Origin: Echinarachnius parma
Lineage: Eukaryota; Echinodermata; Echinoidea; Clypeasteroida; Echinarachniidae
Direction of reading: 5' to 3'
DNA length: 64,000 bases
Assembly (NCBI GenBank): GCA_037951105.1
Contig: JBAMJV010003820.1
Location: 180,490 to 244,489 of the forward strand
The position numbers and the translations under genes were made by a program. The stretch's first letter is position 1, and each line of letters begins with the position of its first letter. Below the pieces are notes generated by a model, which was not told the DNA's origin, made no database searches, and was given only the letters and a program-made list of their open reading frames with translations. Positions 1 to 11,634 of the stretch are shown piece by piece.

Positions 1-266
1 TAGGATAGAAACAAAGCAGGGCCTTCCTTTACTACAATGTATAGTTGCCTGTGCCTATTGCATTTCCCCTTGTGTTTCTTCTTTCTTCTCTCTCTCAAAC
101 CCCTTTTCTCTCTATAAAATGTAATAGTTCCTTGTTTGTCTACATGTTAACATCATATGTTGATACTTATCCTTGATTATCATTTTGCCTGTATATTTCT
201 GTCTTGTTGGTTTCCGATCTGTGATTTAAATTTCAGACCACCAGTCTCATTTGTCCCTGTTTGTTT

Positions 267-558
267 TTGTCAAATCATTTTTATATCCTTGATGACAATA
301 TTAAGAACATTTAATTCCTCCATTTTGCATATAAATGTATGCCCTTATGTAATTTGCATTCTGTGCCTTTATGTTTTTGTAAAATCATTCCTAGTCCTCA
401 ATTAACATTTTAAGACCATTGCATGCCTCCCATTTTGCATATAAATGTATGCCCTTATGTTTACAATCCTAGATTATTTACTACATTTGTCAAATGATTC
501 TTTATCCTCGCTTAAAATTTTAAGACCATGCCTCCCCATATGATATGCCCTTATGTCT
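267..558. repeat. Diverged tandem repeat, ~110 bp x 3
   Basis: Three successive units start near 267, 377 and 488. Each runs TTGTMAAATSATT..., then AATTTTAAGACCAT, then CCTCC, then ATAAATGTATGCCCTTATG. Identity falls from the first pair to the third. No coding potential is seen. The flanks (1-266 and 559-880) hold nothing recognisable. Confidence 0.75.
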
Positions 559-879
559 ATGATCCTTATCAATTACACATTTATTGTAAACAATAAATAA
601 TAAAAGGCATTGGTTTCTTTGTTTTCCTTGCATTAAATGTGTTTAGGCCTGGTTGTTTACTAGCCTTGATCACTATTTAAGACCCTACACTAGACCGGCC
701 AGATGTGGATCTACTGGTAGGCTTTCATAACGTCTCCCAAGTACTCATTCCCTTTGAGATTCTGAATTTCATCAGTGAACTTTTACTATTCAAAATATCA
801 CTCTTTCCTGATCAAACCTGTGATTATAGATGAGGCATGACATGAAAGAAAACAAGATTTTTTTCTTCTAATTTTGTCA

Positions 880-1010
880 ATGTCAGGTTGAAAATCTGCT
901 TGCCCAATCAGGCCACCAAAATATGACTTTTATACATTTTTGCTGGCCCGAAGTGCAATTTCTCTGGCCCCGGGCCAGTGCAAGTGCCCTGACATTTTAA
1001 ACCCACCAGG
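880..1010. repeat. Degenerate dispersed repeat related to 52975-53195
   Basis: Contains TTGCCCAATCAGGCCACC, then CTGGCCCGAAGTGCAATTTC and a palindromic CTGGCCCCGGGCCAG. Its reverse complement shares the pattern GGGCMAG-TAAAA...GGCCAG with 53130-53190. It could be an old transposon or gene-fragment repeat; identity unknown. Confidence 0.3.
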
Positions 1011-1639
1011 TTACTGCAAGCAACAGGTTAAGTCAAACATACTGATGGCGCCTAATTAAAAAATTTATTGCCAGTACATAAAACTGCCGGCATAATGACG
1101 GTGTGTGTTGTTTTGATTCGGAAACAAAGAAATCTGAATTAAGAAACTTGCTCAAGCAAATATTACAACTGAAATATAGGAAAGAAAAACAGCTTCTAAA
1201 AGTACATGCGGTATGTAACAAGTGATTGATATCATTCCAAATTACTCTGAATTAATTAATAAAATTGCCTTGAATGATTGAAAAGAGTCGGACAAAGAGA
1301 GCATTATAAACAAACGCGTCATCTGATGAACTATATATATAACTGGACTGAATCAACATCCGTCCACAAACCCAACCGAACTAATACAAAACTCTAAAAA
1401 CAATTGGTGGAATATTCAGTAGAGGACCTACATTTGAAAGAAAATGGAAAGTAAACAACAGAAGAGGGTTTGAGAATAGAGATAATGATGAAATTGCACT
1501 TCCAACACAGATTGGGGACAAACAATGATGGATAAAAAAAGTATGCAATTCTTCTTCATAATGTATTAAAACAAAAGAAAGTGGCGTAAATGATCTGAAA
1601 TTTAAAAAAAGGATGCACCAGCAGGCTGGAATGAACTAT

Positions 1640-1860
1640 TTGCTCCATTGGCTGCTAGTAAAGCATGGCTAGCTATAAAAGCCGACGCAACAGGAAAACG
1701 GGACTGGGGTAAGGGAAAAACCAACCACGGCGCGGGAGATGGGCAAGATTGAGCGAGTGGCGGGGCGGCAGTCGTAATTGATGGGATTTAGGGGGACGCA
1801 GATTTATTAGGGCTATTACTGCAGACTACCCACTTTCCTTTTGTTGACTGTTTGGCCGCT
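1640..1860. other. High-complexity GC/ATTA island
   Basis: A non-repetitive block inside AT-rich DNA with several GC-rich words (CGGCGCGGGAG, GTGGCGGGGCGGCAG) and homeodomain-type TTATTAG/TAATTG sites. No open frame with splice signals is seen. It could be a cis-regulatory module; this is inferred from composition only. Confidence 0.2.
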
Positions 1861-2492
1861 CTCTGTACACAGTCCATTCAATCATCCCCTCTCCCATCAA
1901 ACGGCCCAGACTGTCCTCCGCGCTTGCACTCTAGCCTCCATTCAAAGCTGATAGACAAAACACCACCACTGAATCAAATCATGACTATTAAAGAAGTAAC
2001 ATATCGTGCTTGTCGCTATTACATTATTAAAGGGAACCACCACGCAGAGAACAACACAGGCTTATATGTGTTCATTATTGGTATCGTTGTTTGAAATTAA
2101 ATAGATATTTAATAGATATCCAACACTTTGCAAAGGGTTGTTTAATTCATAAGCAATGCAATTAATCACCAAAACTTACAGAACCAATAGGGGCCTTTGG
2201 TTCCTTATACACGCATTATCCATAAATACAACGTAATCAAATACCTCAGACTAGTTCAATTTAAGGAAAGTTGGAAGCTTTATGCATTGCAGGAATCATC
2301 CCGGTACAAAAGAAGATAACAAATTATGTCTCTCAGCCTTGAAAGTAGTCTAGCCAAAGATTCCTTGCTCGGAAATAAATGAATGGAGAAGATGCAGGGA
2401 AGGGGGATGATTGAACAGGTTGTGTATGCCGGTAATTTGACAAATTTATACAGCCCTGATGAATCGTAGGCTCTTTAGGCAGAGGAGGGGAA

Positions 2493-2960
2493 CTACAAAT
2501 TGCTTTCATTATTCGCATAAAGTGATTTTTACACAATGAGCGCAATCACCATCAATTTTGATAAATCAAGTCTGATAAATTCTAAAGTGTTTGCAAATTG
2601 TTCTACAAATTGCTTGCATTATTCGCATAAAGTGATTTTTACACAATGAGTGCGATCATTATCAATTTTGATAAATCAAGTTTTTGCGATTATATACATG
2701 TAGCTCTGTTTATTGTATGATCTTTAAGTGAAAAAGGAAACTACAAATTGCTTAACTAATGCTATTGGCAATAAGTGATTTTTACACAAAGATTAATGCA
2801 ATCACCATCAATTTTGATTTAAAAACATATTCACAGATCCAAATTGTTAGCAAATAGTGCTTTACGGCATCTTTAGGGAAAATTACAAAATAATATTTTA
2901 TTTAAAGCTATTTCAGAGAACTTGTTTACACAATCTGTGCAATTATCATCAATTCTGATG
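2493..2960. repeat. Diverged tandem repeat, ~110-140 bp x 4
   Basis: Units start at about 2493, 2603, 2741 and 2883. They share CTACAAATTGCTT, ATAAGTGATTTTTACACAA and CAATCACCATCAATTTTGAT. The first two units are nearly identical; the fourth is heavily diverged. 2961-3500 holds nothing recognisable. Confidence 0.8.
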
Positions 2961-3504
2961 GTTACAATCTTTAGAATTGTATAGCAGGCTCATTACAATC
3001 CAACTTATTATGAATACATTTTTAGATAATACCCTTTAATTTACCATAGGTAGCACTGATGATGTACAAAATAATGTATCATTGCTGCAATACGTGAGAA
3101 AACATGCATGTGTCCTGAATAATAAAAAAACACACACATTAATTTATGTGCTCACAGTAACATAATGGAACAATCTATTATATGACAAAGCATTTATTTG
3201 TGCAGAAGTTATTACACACAAATACAAACAAAAATGGAACAATTAAAAAACATAATCAGTTAATCAGTTGTCTCGCACGGAACCATGGATGGTTGGACAA
3301 AATAGGGGGAAAAGATGGTTATCTGTGTTGCGTTTATATTTTCTCTCTATTTTCATGTTCTTTTTTTTTTTCAAAGCAAAAAGTGAGAATATATTTTGTT
3401 GAAGTTGATTTGGACAATTAATGCAAAATTTAGGTAGCACCTTTAAGCGCCTCCAGACCTCCTCTACCAAATTCATTTTTTGTTCATACAATTAATGCAT
3501 GAAG

Positions 3505-3690
3505 TGAGAGCTGCAGTTCAATGGTGCAAGGCGAAGACAAAGACACCCAGCTTGCTGCTACATACAGAGGCAGCCCCCCAGCACTGGCTGGTCTGCCGGG
3601 CCAGCAGGTCAGGCAGGCTGGCATCAGGGGGATAGCCTATAAAGCCGGCGGCAGCTACTTGAACGGTGTCTTGAGTGAGCTTTAGCAAGT
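3505..3690. other. GC-rich high-complexity island
   Basis: A GC-rich block with repeated CAGGCWGGC/GGCTGG words and a TATA-like GCCTATAAAGCC near 3635. No convincing open frame. A regulatory island is possible but unproven. Confidence 0.2.
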
Positions 3691-3831
3691 CTACCACCGC
3701 TTGAAAACATATTCCCCTTCCCCCGTCCCTGCCCTGTGTGGAATAATAATGAGGCGTTGCATACAGCTAGCATACACAGGAACCGCTACGTGTTTACACA
3801 TACATTGGGCCATTTCAACACAATGCTCTAC

Positions 3832-4034
3832 ACCCCCCCCCCCCCCCCAATATTTGTACGTTTCTAGTGCAGTGAATACAATATAGCATTTCAACTTGGG
3901 AATATTATGCTATTGAAAACGGGGAGAAAATATGAGCTACTGTAGTATACCTGTACATCTAAACACAGCCATAATGTGTTCATACACGTGTGACCATCTA
4001 TTTTCTACCCATCCCGAAGTGCCCCCCCCCCCCC
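3832..4034. repeat. Poly-C tracts
   Basis: Two runs of about 13-18 consecutive C, near 3832-3849 and 4022-4034, separated by unique AT-rich sequence. Confidence 0.9.
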
Positions 4035-4317
4035 CTCTACTTCGCGTACGTGATACCTACTGACATATTGTCTATTTCCCCAGAATAATAGTCTCTGCAT
4101 GTACAGTATGAACACATAGTCACACCGACAGTGTTGATACATATCTAAGCAATATGTTGCATCTGCCCAATCTCTATACTTTTTCTCCTCCCCTATGTAC
4201 AGTACCCCATCCCTTCCTGGCTTCCCCCTGAGGACCCTTTCAACTCTGCCCCTCCCATATGCCCACTTCTCTCTATCCGGAACAACATGAGTTTTTGCAT
4301 GTACAAATAAAAGTCAT

Positions 4318-4745
4318 ATGATGTTTACAAATGTGTATATTGGGACTGCATACCCCTCCCCTTCCCCTACACCTCTCCATATCTCATGTTGTACTCATCC
4401 CGGTCCCATCCCCTCCCCTCCCAGATCCCATCCTTTCAACATCCCCACATTGCATGGAAGAGCTTACAATATCTTAATACATACATGTAGATGTGTATGC
4501 TGGGACCACATCCCCATCCTCCCCTTCCCCATCCCTATCCCCTACACCATCCTTAATCTCCTACCCATCCCTGACCCACCCCTCCCCCAAGGCCCTCCCG
4601 TCTCCTTTCAACATCCCTACAGTGCATGGAAGAGCTGTGTATGCTGAGACCCAGCAACTATACTCCTACCCATCCCCTCCCCCAAGGCCCTCCCGTCTCC
4701 TGTCAACATCCCTACAGACAGTGCATGGAGGAGCACACACTATCC
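4318..4745. repeat. Irregular C/T-rich tandem repeat
   Basis: Three or four loose units carry TTTCAACATCCCYACA, then TGCATGGAAGAGC, then GTGTATGCTGGGACC, separated by CCCATCCC-type runs. The long open frames here are a product of the pyrimidine bias. Confidence 0.65.
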
Positions 4746-5602
4746 TACGCACACATGAGTACATCATGCATGGCTGTAGTGGTGAAAGAAAAATAAATGG
4801 GAGTGTGGAGGTGGATTTTGGCATTCTAGCCATCTGGCCACAGATTTGTGTAGTCTGCTACTGTTTTCAACACTTGCACTTCTTAATAATAATAGAAATT
4901 AATTTGTCATACTTGGTTGAAAATATAAGTTCTATATAATTTCATTCTTATTTCCATTAAAAACATTAAATTAAAACATTTCTTTTAAATAAGAAATCAT
5001 GACATTCTATTCTATTTCATGCATATTTATTTCATGCAATTTCCTCATTTATTTCTTGATTCCAAAACAAACAAAAGTAGTACAAAATGCCTAATGTCCC
5101 CTTCCTGTAGATGACTCATACAAACTTGTACATTCTGCATCTTGTAAAAAACAGATCCTGTTTCCCCAATGAGCACAATTCAATTCTAATTCTGATTATA
5201 CTGAATTCTGACCAATTTCAAAATATAGTATTTCAAGAATTAGAATCAATAAAGATTATTACATTTATCAAGTGGAACAGGCCCCTGGTAAATGAAATTT
5301 ACAATTTACAATTTAGGTATGCAGTCCTTGAATGTACATTTTGTAGGTCACTGGAATTTACAGGAATTTACAAGAGAAACATACAAGGACTTTACAAGTG
5401 AAATATTCAAGAACTTTACCAGAAAATCTACAACTTGTAGGAATTAACAACACAAATTTACAAGGAAGTAGAATGAAAAATGTTATGTACAAAGATTTTC
5501 AAGAAGGAATTAAGAGAAGTTTGACTGATTTCTGATACTGTATCTGAAATTATTGTTATCATTTATATTTCCCCCATAAATAGTATGCACAATGCACATT
5601 AA

Positions 5603-5925
5603 TCCATTCAGGACTGGTCACTAAAATACTTTATTATAGCCCGGTCACATATCAACGGATTGCGCAAACGTATGTCAAACGGAAAGCTAAATTTTCCATC
5701 CGTTCTATGCATTTCTTGTCCGGTGATGTACGTTGTTCTATGTTTTGTACATGAAGCAATGGAGACGACTTTCATCACCGGATAATTTAATTTCGCAAAT
5801 TGTCTATTCGTTGGGCATACGTTTCCGCTATCTGTTGATATCTGACCGGGCCATAAGGTCCTTGGAGAATGTGTTTTACTGTGGCTTGTAACAGTTACAA
5901 ACCAAATCCAATAGTATTGAATGTG
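5603..5925 (+). mobile_element. R-A element interrupted by a MITE
   Basis: TTAA at 5599-5602 is followed by TCCATTCAGGACTGGTCAC. After the inserted MITE (5639-5852) the R-A body resumes with AGGTCCTTGGAGAATG and closes at TTAA 5926-5929. Uninterrupted R-A copies read ...AAAATAC...GGTCTATGGAGAATAC. Confidence 0.7.
5639..5852 (+). mobile_element. MITE with ATA target duplication, copy 1 (214 bp)
   Basis: Terminal inverted repeats GCCCGGTCACATATCAACGG and its imperfect complement; the two halves also pair internally (TCCGGTGATG / CATCACCGGA). It is flanked by ATA on both sides (5636-5638, 5853-5855). A second copy in inverse orientation lies at 21498-21728. It has no coding capacity, so it is non-autonomous. 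Superfamily is unassigned; a 3-bp duplication would fit a PIF/Harbinger-like enzyme but ATA is not its usual TWA. Confidence 0.8.
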
Positions 5926-6159
5926 TTAAATTCAACTCACATGATGTAGGTCTTTAATTACTTTTCTTCTGTATAAACGAATGTCATTGTAAATGTTCCA
6001 TCAAAAGCATTTAAAATCACACTTGTAATTGTCATTTTCACACCAAAAGGGAGAGACAAATCCATTCGTGTGAATCCTTTCCCAGCCCCAGTCTGGGGAG
6101 GGGTGAAAATGAGAATAAAATCACAGTATCAAAAAGACTCAATTATCTATTGTGAGGGG

Positions 6160-6375
6160 GCAAAATGGGCATAATTGCAAAGCCACATGCGAGAGCCCGC
6201 AACTATTAACGGCCCATCGCAGTTAATGGAGCGTAGATGCTGGCGCGTTGCCCCCCTATTCTTTGCGCTCACGCTAGCATCCTCCCCACAATGGCCGACC
6301 TCTAATTGCATTAGCACCCCTCAAGAGAAGAGTGGTCTGCCTTTTCTCTCTCTCGTGGCTTGCGCCGTGTTTACA
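6160..6375. other. High-complexity ATTA/GC island
   Basis: Unique-looking block with TAATTGCATTAGCACC, CTATTAACGGCCC and GGCGCGTTGCCC. The frame that is open here has no splice support. Composition resembles conserved cis-regulatory DNA; low confidence. Confidence 0.22.
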
Positions 6376-6552
6376 TTTACCAAATTAATTTCATTTTGAA
6401 GATGAGGATTCAAGGAGATTCCTTTAAGACTAGATTTTCTTTTTTGAAGATGAATATTTCTTGGGGAAAAGCATGTTTTTTGGGGGGAGATTCTTTAACT
6501 CCTTTGACACATGTGACATTTGAAGAAGTAGCAAGTACATTCTATATAGATG

Positions 6553-6625
6553 CAACCCATTCAGGACTGATTCCCAAAATACATGAGCTCAGGTCTATGG
6601 AGAATACGTGTTTATATTTTTAAAA
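6553..6625 (+). mobile_element. R-A fragment
   Basis: CCCATTCAGGACTGATTCCC ... CAGGTCTATGGAGAATAC, ending near a TTAA at 6621. A 5' TTAA is not preserved. Confidence 0.6.
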
Positions 6626-6989
6626 CCAAAATCATATAGTTTTCAGTTTTCACCACATTTAATGTACTGTGATAGGCCAAAGAAACCAAACGTTTTGTAT
6701 GTTCAAAGTACATTTTGAATGAGATGTAAACAAAATATTAAAACAATAGGACTTGTTTTATGAAGTGTATTTTTAGACCTTTGTTTGACATTATCCACTC
6801 TATAAAGTGTTTATTTCTCTCAAATATTGAGTGAAAGATAGTTCTGTACTCTACACGGTCTACTATGGTCTCTCTAATGTAGCTAATGTAGAAACTATAT
6901 TATAATCATTTAACAATTAATGAAATATTAACACAATGTCGCCATAATAAGAGTAGAATAAAACATTTGTTAAGCATTATAATTGAGAG

Positions 6990-7068
6990 TATTGACACAG
7001 AAGGGGGTGGGGGAGGAGGGGGAGGAGGAGGGGGAGGAGGGGGAGGAGGGGGGGGGGGGGGGGGGGGC
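6990..7068. repeat. GGA/poly-G tract
   Basis: AGAAGGGGGTGGGGGAGG-type purine DNA ending in about 20 consecutive G. G-quadruplex-prone by composition. Confidence 0.9.
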
Positions 7069-7074
7069 TCACCA

Positions 7075-7205
7075 GAGCAGATTTAGCGATAATTCAATTA
7101 TGACTCATTAACCAAACTTCAATTACTTGGGTGTGAAAGCGTCATTAAATTACTTGACACAATTTCATCAGAACCGAGCATACAAACCGCAGAGCAATGA
7201 GTGAA
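7075..7205. other. ATTA-rich high-complexity island
   Basis: Dense homeodomain-type cores (GATAATTCAATTATGAC, TTCAATTACTTGG, GTCATTAAATTACTTGAC) in about 100 bp directly after a G-tract. All frames contain stops. Candidate enhancer-like sequence by motif density alone. Confidence 0.25.
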
Positions 7206-7615
7206 TTCTTTTATTCTGTTGCTTGCCAAATCCTTCATTTGTAGTGAATTCTCTCCCTTATTTTCCATAATTCTTCATCATGAAATTCATAAAATGATTG
7301 AGGATAGAAAAAAAAAAAAGTTTTTTATAGGGGTTAACCCCACCCCCTCTGGCAATAAATCTATCATTTGGACGAGTTTGAGACTGTGATTGATTGTTCA
7401 TTCAATGGCTTTCATTTTCTCAATGTTTTCTTCATTTTTTCCGCATTCAATCTCTAAATCAAACAAGCCTGAAGTTTAATCACATTTCTCAGTCATTTCA
7501 GGGGTCAGTGAGTATGGAAATTATATGAGTGAGTGCATTGTTATTCGCACATTCACATTCTAAACTTTTTTTATCCACAAAATATCAAGACGAAAGTTTG
7601 CAGGCATATCATTAA

Positions 7616-7792
7616 CCACTTCAGGACTGGACCCAACATAACTGTATCAACCAACTTTTTATATTATGTGTTGAGGACATGTTCAAGCACATTAATTTTG
7701 TACCATTATTTTGTTTATTTTAATTGATTTTGTATACATTCTCCATAGGCCCCATGCAGCCCAAGTATTTTCCGGACCAGTCCTTGATTGGG
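7616..7792 (+). mobile_element. R-A element (177 bp), complete
   Basis: TTAA 7612-7615, then CCACTTCAGGACTGG; the right end CCGGACCAGTCCTTGATTGG is followed by TTAA 7793-7796. The right half is the reverse complement of the left-end consensus, so this is a full inverted-repeat element. Confidence 0.75.
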
Positions 7793-7796
7793 TTAA

Positions 7797-7881
7797 CTCT
7801 TAAACATGCCAGGGATTTTAATGCTCTATGGCATTTGTATGTATTGTAACTTGCAAAAATGCGAGCTTGGCACTCAAGGAG
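7797..7881 (-). mobile_element. R-C element (85 bp), complete
   Basis: Shares the TTAA at 7793-7796 with the preceding R-A and ends at TTAA 7882-7885. It carries CGAGCTTGGCACTCAAGGAG, the complement of the copies at 25674 and 44700. Confidence 0.75.
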
Positions 7882-7973
7882 TTAATAAGGTAAACCCATG
7901 GTTGACACAGAGAAAGGCACTATTGTCACTTCAGAGTAGTACTTCAGAGATAGTTATGTTTAAAGGGACTTAG

Positions 7974-8252
7974 TAACATTGTCCAAATCCTCAAAATCCA
8001 ATTGAAATTCTAGCGGTTCCCTCATAACTTGTTGTATTCTTATTAACAAAAAAAGCATGGGACAGGTTTCGTTTTTTTTCAAATTTCCCTTTCGTTAAAA
8101 AGATATTTACGATTGAAGTGTTCAGATGTCAAATTATCCAATGGATCGTCAGAACCGTGTACAAAGTGAGTGCAATGAGTTAGTGAATGTCACTTTGCCT
8201 TTTTGCTCATTACTCGGCCATATAAAGTCCATTTAACTTGAAATTTTCTTAC
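7974..8252 (-). mobile_element. R-D element, truncated
   Basis: TTAA 7970-7973 then AGGGACTTAGTAACATTGTC. Homology to the full copies continues to TTGAAATTTTC at about 8252 and then stops, so about a quarter of the element is missing. Confidence 0.7.
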
Positions 8253-8259
8253 CTATTGG

Positions 8260-9165
8260 CATGCAGAACTCAAGGTAGCCTTCCCAATCTCACCTGAATG
8301 TTATTGTGCAGAAGAGGTTGTGAAGTTCAAACACATTATTTCTTTAGGTGTTATTTTGTGACCAAACAATTCCAGTTTCTACAAGGTTTCCACAAATTCC
8401 AAAGTGAAAACAAACATGAACATTATGTTGTCCTAAAACATAAGACTATCAAAATAATGTGTTTTTTTTCAATAACAATCATAGGATAACATTATTGCAG
8501 GTGTCATGGTATAAATCATGTTGTATTAAACAAGACATGGAGTCATACATGTATACCATTGGTAGCAGGGTGGAGCAAAAAAACTCCCACAGTAAAAATG
8601 CAATATAATGAAAAACATGTTTATTGTTGGCTATCCTATATGGCAATTTTTCTATAAAATATTGATATAGGTGATTTCATGAACCCTCTTAACGAGTTAG
8701 TGCATAGAAAAAGAGAAATGTTGTTTCACTTATTATTTCAATTTGTTTTTAAGAACATTAACTTGATATATTCTCCATTGTTGCATTAGAGACCACCATT
8801 TAGAAAAAAGGAATCATTTACATTTCCTCTATATTTATAGAAAAATAACAATTTTTACTTTACATCCCTGTTAATGAAATTATGAAATTGTAAATTACAT
8901 TTTCGCTTCCAAAAAGGAACTTGAAATTAAATAATGCTCAAATCTCATCAAAAGACAGTGTGCAAAACTATTCCCTAATATGAAAATGTTCCTCCTAGTT
9001 TAAGGACATAACGCAAGGAATGAGGCAAGAATGAACGATGCCCAAAATACTGAGGAGAAGGGTAAAAGACAAAAATTGAAGAGAAAAAAATACCCACAAA
9101 AATGACAGCGCACAAGCGGCCTATGGATTTTATTGATCTCGCTTTCAATCAGGTTTAAGACCGGG
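8260..9165. other. AT-rich stretch, nothing recognised
   Basis: No repeat family, RNA gene or credible exon seen. A CAG|GTGAGA-like minus donor near 8283 has no open frame behind it. Confidence 0.4.
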
Positions 9166-9169
9166 ACGT

Positions 9170-9500
9170 GTAGTGAGGTATAAGTGGGCAGCTTTGCTCA
9201 CAATATATGCAGGAATATTTGCAAGCCCTGTATGTGAAGAGGATGGGGGAGGGGGGGAGGGGGACTTTAGAGGGGGAGGGGGATCAAGGGAAAGGGTGAA
9301 GGGGGGGGGGGTCTACTTACAATGAGGTATAAGTGGGCAGCTATGCTCACAATATATGCAGGAATATTTGCAAGCCCTGTATGAGAAGGGGGGGGGGGGG
9401 GGTTCATGTGTAGTAAGTGAGGTATATGTGGGCAGCTTTACTCACAATATATGAAGGAGGGTTTGCAAGGTGGAGAGAAGGGGGGGGGGGGTTGCTCTGG
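9170..9500. repeat. Tandem repeat x 3 separated by G-runs
   Basis: Units near 9174, 9324 and 9418 share GAGGTATAAGTGGGCAGC, then TCACAATATATGCAGGAAT and TTTGCAAGCCCTGTATG. Each unit is followed by a poly-G or GGGGGA tract of differing length. Confidence 0.85.
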
Positions 9501-9683
9501 AGGGAGAGGGGGAGAGGGGAAGGGGGAATATTACAAAATATGCTATGCACACAATTTCAAGTTTTCTTCTTCTCCGTCTGAATAATTAGCACAGAATCCT
9601 CTTCAACCTTGTCAGCACATCATGTTCAAGTCCCTATTTTTGAAATTCAAAATGATTTTTTTTCCCACCCAGAATCCTCATAC

Positions 9684-9765
9684 AAACCCCTTGCCTACAG
9701 GAAGCTGGTGTGTTATTTACAAAATCTATGGGGATTTCAGAATCTCAAAGGGAACAGTTTAAATA
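9684..9765 (+). mobile_element. R-B element
   Basis: CCCCTTGCCTACAGGAAGCT ... CTATGGGGATTTC ... CAAAGGGAACAGTTTAA. Its end sequence matches copies at 24866 and 52389. Confidence 0.6.
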
Positions 9766-9949
9766 AGGTGCAGGGTTTTACAGTAACATTTGTTTGTGCT
9801 AGTTGCTAGGCAGAGCCAGTTTTATAATTTCCCCACAAACAACAAAATCATTGGCTTCATATTTGCAGCTTATAACTAACTGTCTACTTTTCAAAATGTG
9901 GTATACAGTATTAAACATTGAATTAGCAATGGAACTGTTTAGCGTTGAT

Positions 9950-10600
9950 CTGATGCAGCGGTTTAGATCCACTATTTATCATTGAAATATGACATATTTT
10001 GAGTTCTATTATATATCATCAAAGAATTTTGCAATACTGATTCCATTTTTCCATATCAAACATACAATATAACTATTCAGAATCTGTCAAATATTGTATT
10101 GGTACAATTGTTTAGATACACTATTATTCATTACATTATGACATATTTTGATTTTAAAATTTCTATGAAAGCATCATTGTTACTTTCTAAACCTTGTCAA
10201 CTAAATCAAAATAAGTCCTAATTCCATTTTACTCTTTTCTAAAGGACTATTCATCCTAAAAAGATAAATGGAATATATTGTGTCAAACATCGTATTTGTG
10301 CAGTTGTCTAGAACCACTATCAATCATACAATTGTGACAAATTGTAAATGGTATAATAGCATCATAATTACTTTCTAAAGCCTGTTGACTTAATCACAAG
10401 TACTTTCAAGTACTGATTCCATTCAACTCTAGGCAACATATCATTAGCCATGTATACATACTGTCACACATTGTATACTACCACAATGATTTAAAGACGC
10501 TATTAATCATAAAATTGCAACAAGCTTGATATGCTATTATAGAATCATTATTACTTTCTAGAGCTTGTTCGCCGAATCAAAAGTAATTAGAAGTAAACAG
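9950..10600. repeat. Ancient diverged tandem repeat, ~150-196 bp x 4
   Basis: A marker word of the form TTTAGATCCACTATTTATCAT recurs near 9961, 10111, 10307 and 10490. It is followed by MATTATGACATATTTTGA and TTACTTTCTARAGCTTGT. Strongly diverged, so old. Confidence 0.65.
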
Positions 10601-10689
10601 ATAAATCATCGAGACTTAGGGACCGAAAGACACATTTCAGGAAATACCAACCTGGAGATTCACACTTCCTTTTAGTAAGATATGTCAAT

Positions 10690-10915
10690 CATACAAATTT
10701 TACCCATTGTCTAAGATGCGAACGTGGTGGTTCCTGTATTAACTCTATATGGATTGCAAAGTCTAGCAAGGAACAGGTTAACCCATTTAACCTATTGTAT
10801 ATGGGAACCTAGTGGTCCCTGTATTATCTATATGTGGCTTGCAGAATTTAGTAGGGAACAGGTTTACTAATTCAGGACTAGTCCTGATAATACTTGGCAT
10901 AAGTGAGTCTATAAG
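10690..10915 (+). mobile_element. Two R-B copies plus an R-A fragment in a chain
   Basis: Two R-B units (GGGAACCTAGTGGTCCCTG type) are joined through GGTTAACCCATTTAACC, and the second leads into AATTCAGGACTAGTCCTGAT of R-A. The units meet at TTAA-type junctions. Confidence 0.55.
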
Positions 10916-11164
10916 GCAACCATGTTACATCAAAATTAGATAGTCTTGACTTTGAATAGGTTAATGAAATACTTGACTTTTCATTCCAAAAGTCAAGTCC
11001 CGTAATCTGTATGCAAACTATTAGTTCTTAATTAAAATTCAACTGTAATATGTTTAGAATCTTAAAATAGATACTTGCACTTTATTTGAGGATGTCTACT
11101 TTCATATCAATTTAAAGTTTCACATGAATATTAAAAGTTATTGAAAACTAATAATAATGTAATA

Positions 11165-11270
11165 ATTATACAATGTATAGTCCATTTTATATCTAGCACT
11201 TTATCACCAAAGTCGCAAAGTGCTCAGAGCATTATTACCTTGCTTTAGCCGAGCTGCCATGATGGGGCGC
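11165..11270 (-). mobile_element. SINE-like 3' fragment, reversed
   Basis: AATAATTATAC...TATATCTAGCACTTTATC...CAAAGTGCTCAGAGCATTATTACC resembles the reversed 3' end of the SINE at 20926 (AAGCGCTTAGAG...GCGCTATATAAAT...ATT). Diverged. Confidence 0.4.
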
Positions 11271-11549
11271 TCAAGCATTTTGAGGAATTAATTCCTGCTA
11301 GCTAGTATCGATTGCTTTATTTGCTTCAAATGGTTGAAAATGTTGAACAAATTTAACAAATAACAAGCTCCATTACCCCTATTTATATCAGTTCAAACAT
11401 TACAAAATCAATACAGATGGTTTTATATATTTTCATTAAAATGAGATTTTACCATATAAATGTATCTCTAAAATCACATACATTTTAGCTCAAATTCCTG
11501 GCACATATGAACAGATGTAAACGTGATAATGAATTGATCAACCCATCAA

Positions 11550-11570
11550 CCCCCCCCCCCCCCCCCCCCA
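11550..11570. repeat. Poly-C tract
   Basis: About 19 consecutive C followed by AAAAAAGAAAG. Confidence 0.9.
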
Positions 11571-11634
11571 AAAAAGAAAGAGCACTTTCCATATAAGTTT
11601 TAACTTCAGATGAAGATGATGGAATAATTAGCTT

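Noticed and set aside
1033-1168. Possible terminal exon on the minus strand behind a good CTTTCCTATATTTCAG acceptor
   Set aside because: 44 codons then stop, no protein-like composition and no poly-A signal checked as conserved; too weak to call.
2182-2250. Open minus-strand stretch before a CT|GTAAGT donor
   Set aside because: The acceptor is poor and the frame only about 23 codons; chance is likely.
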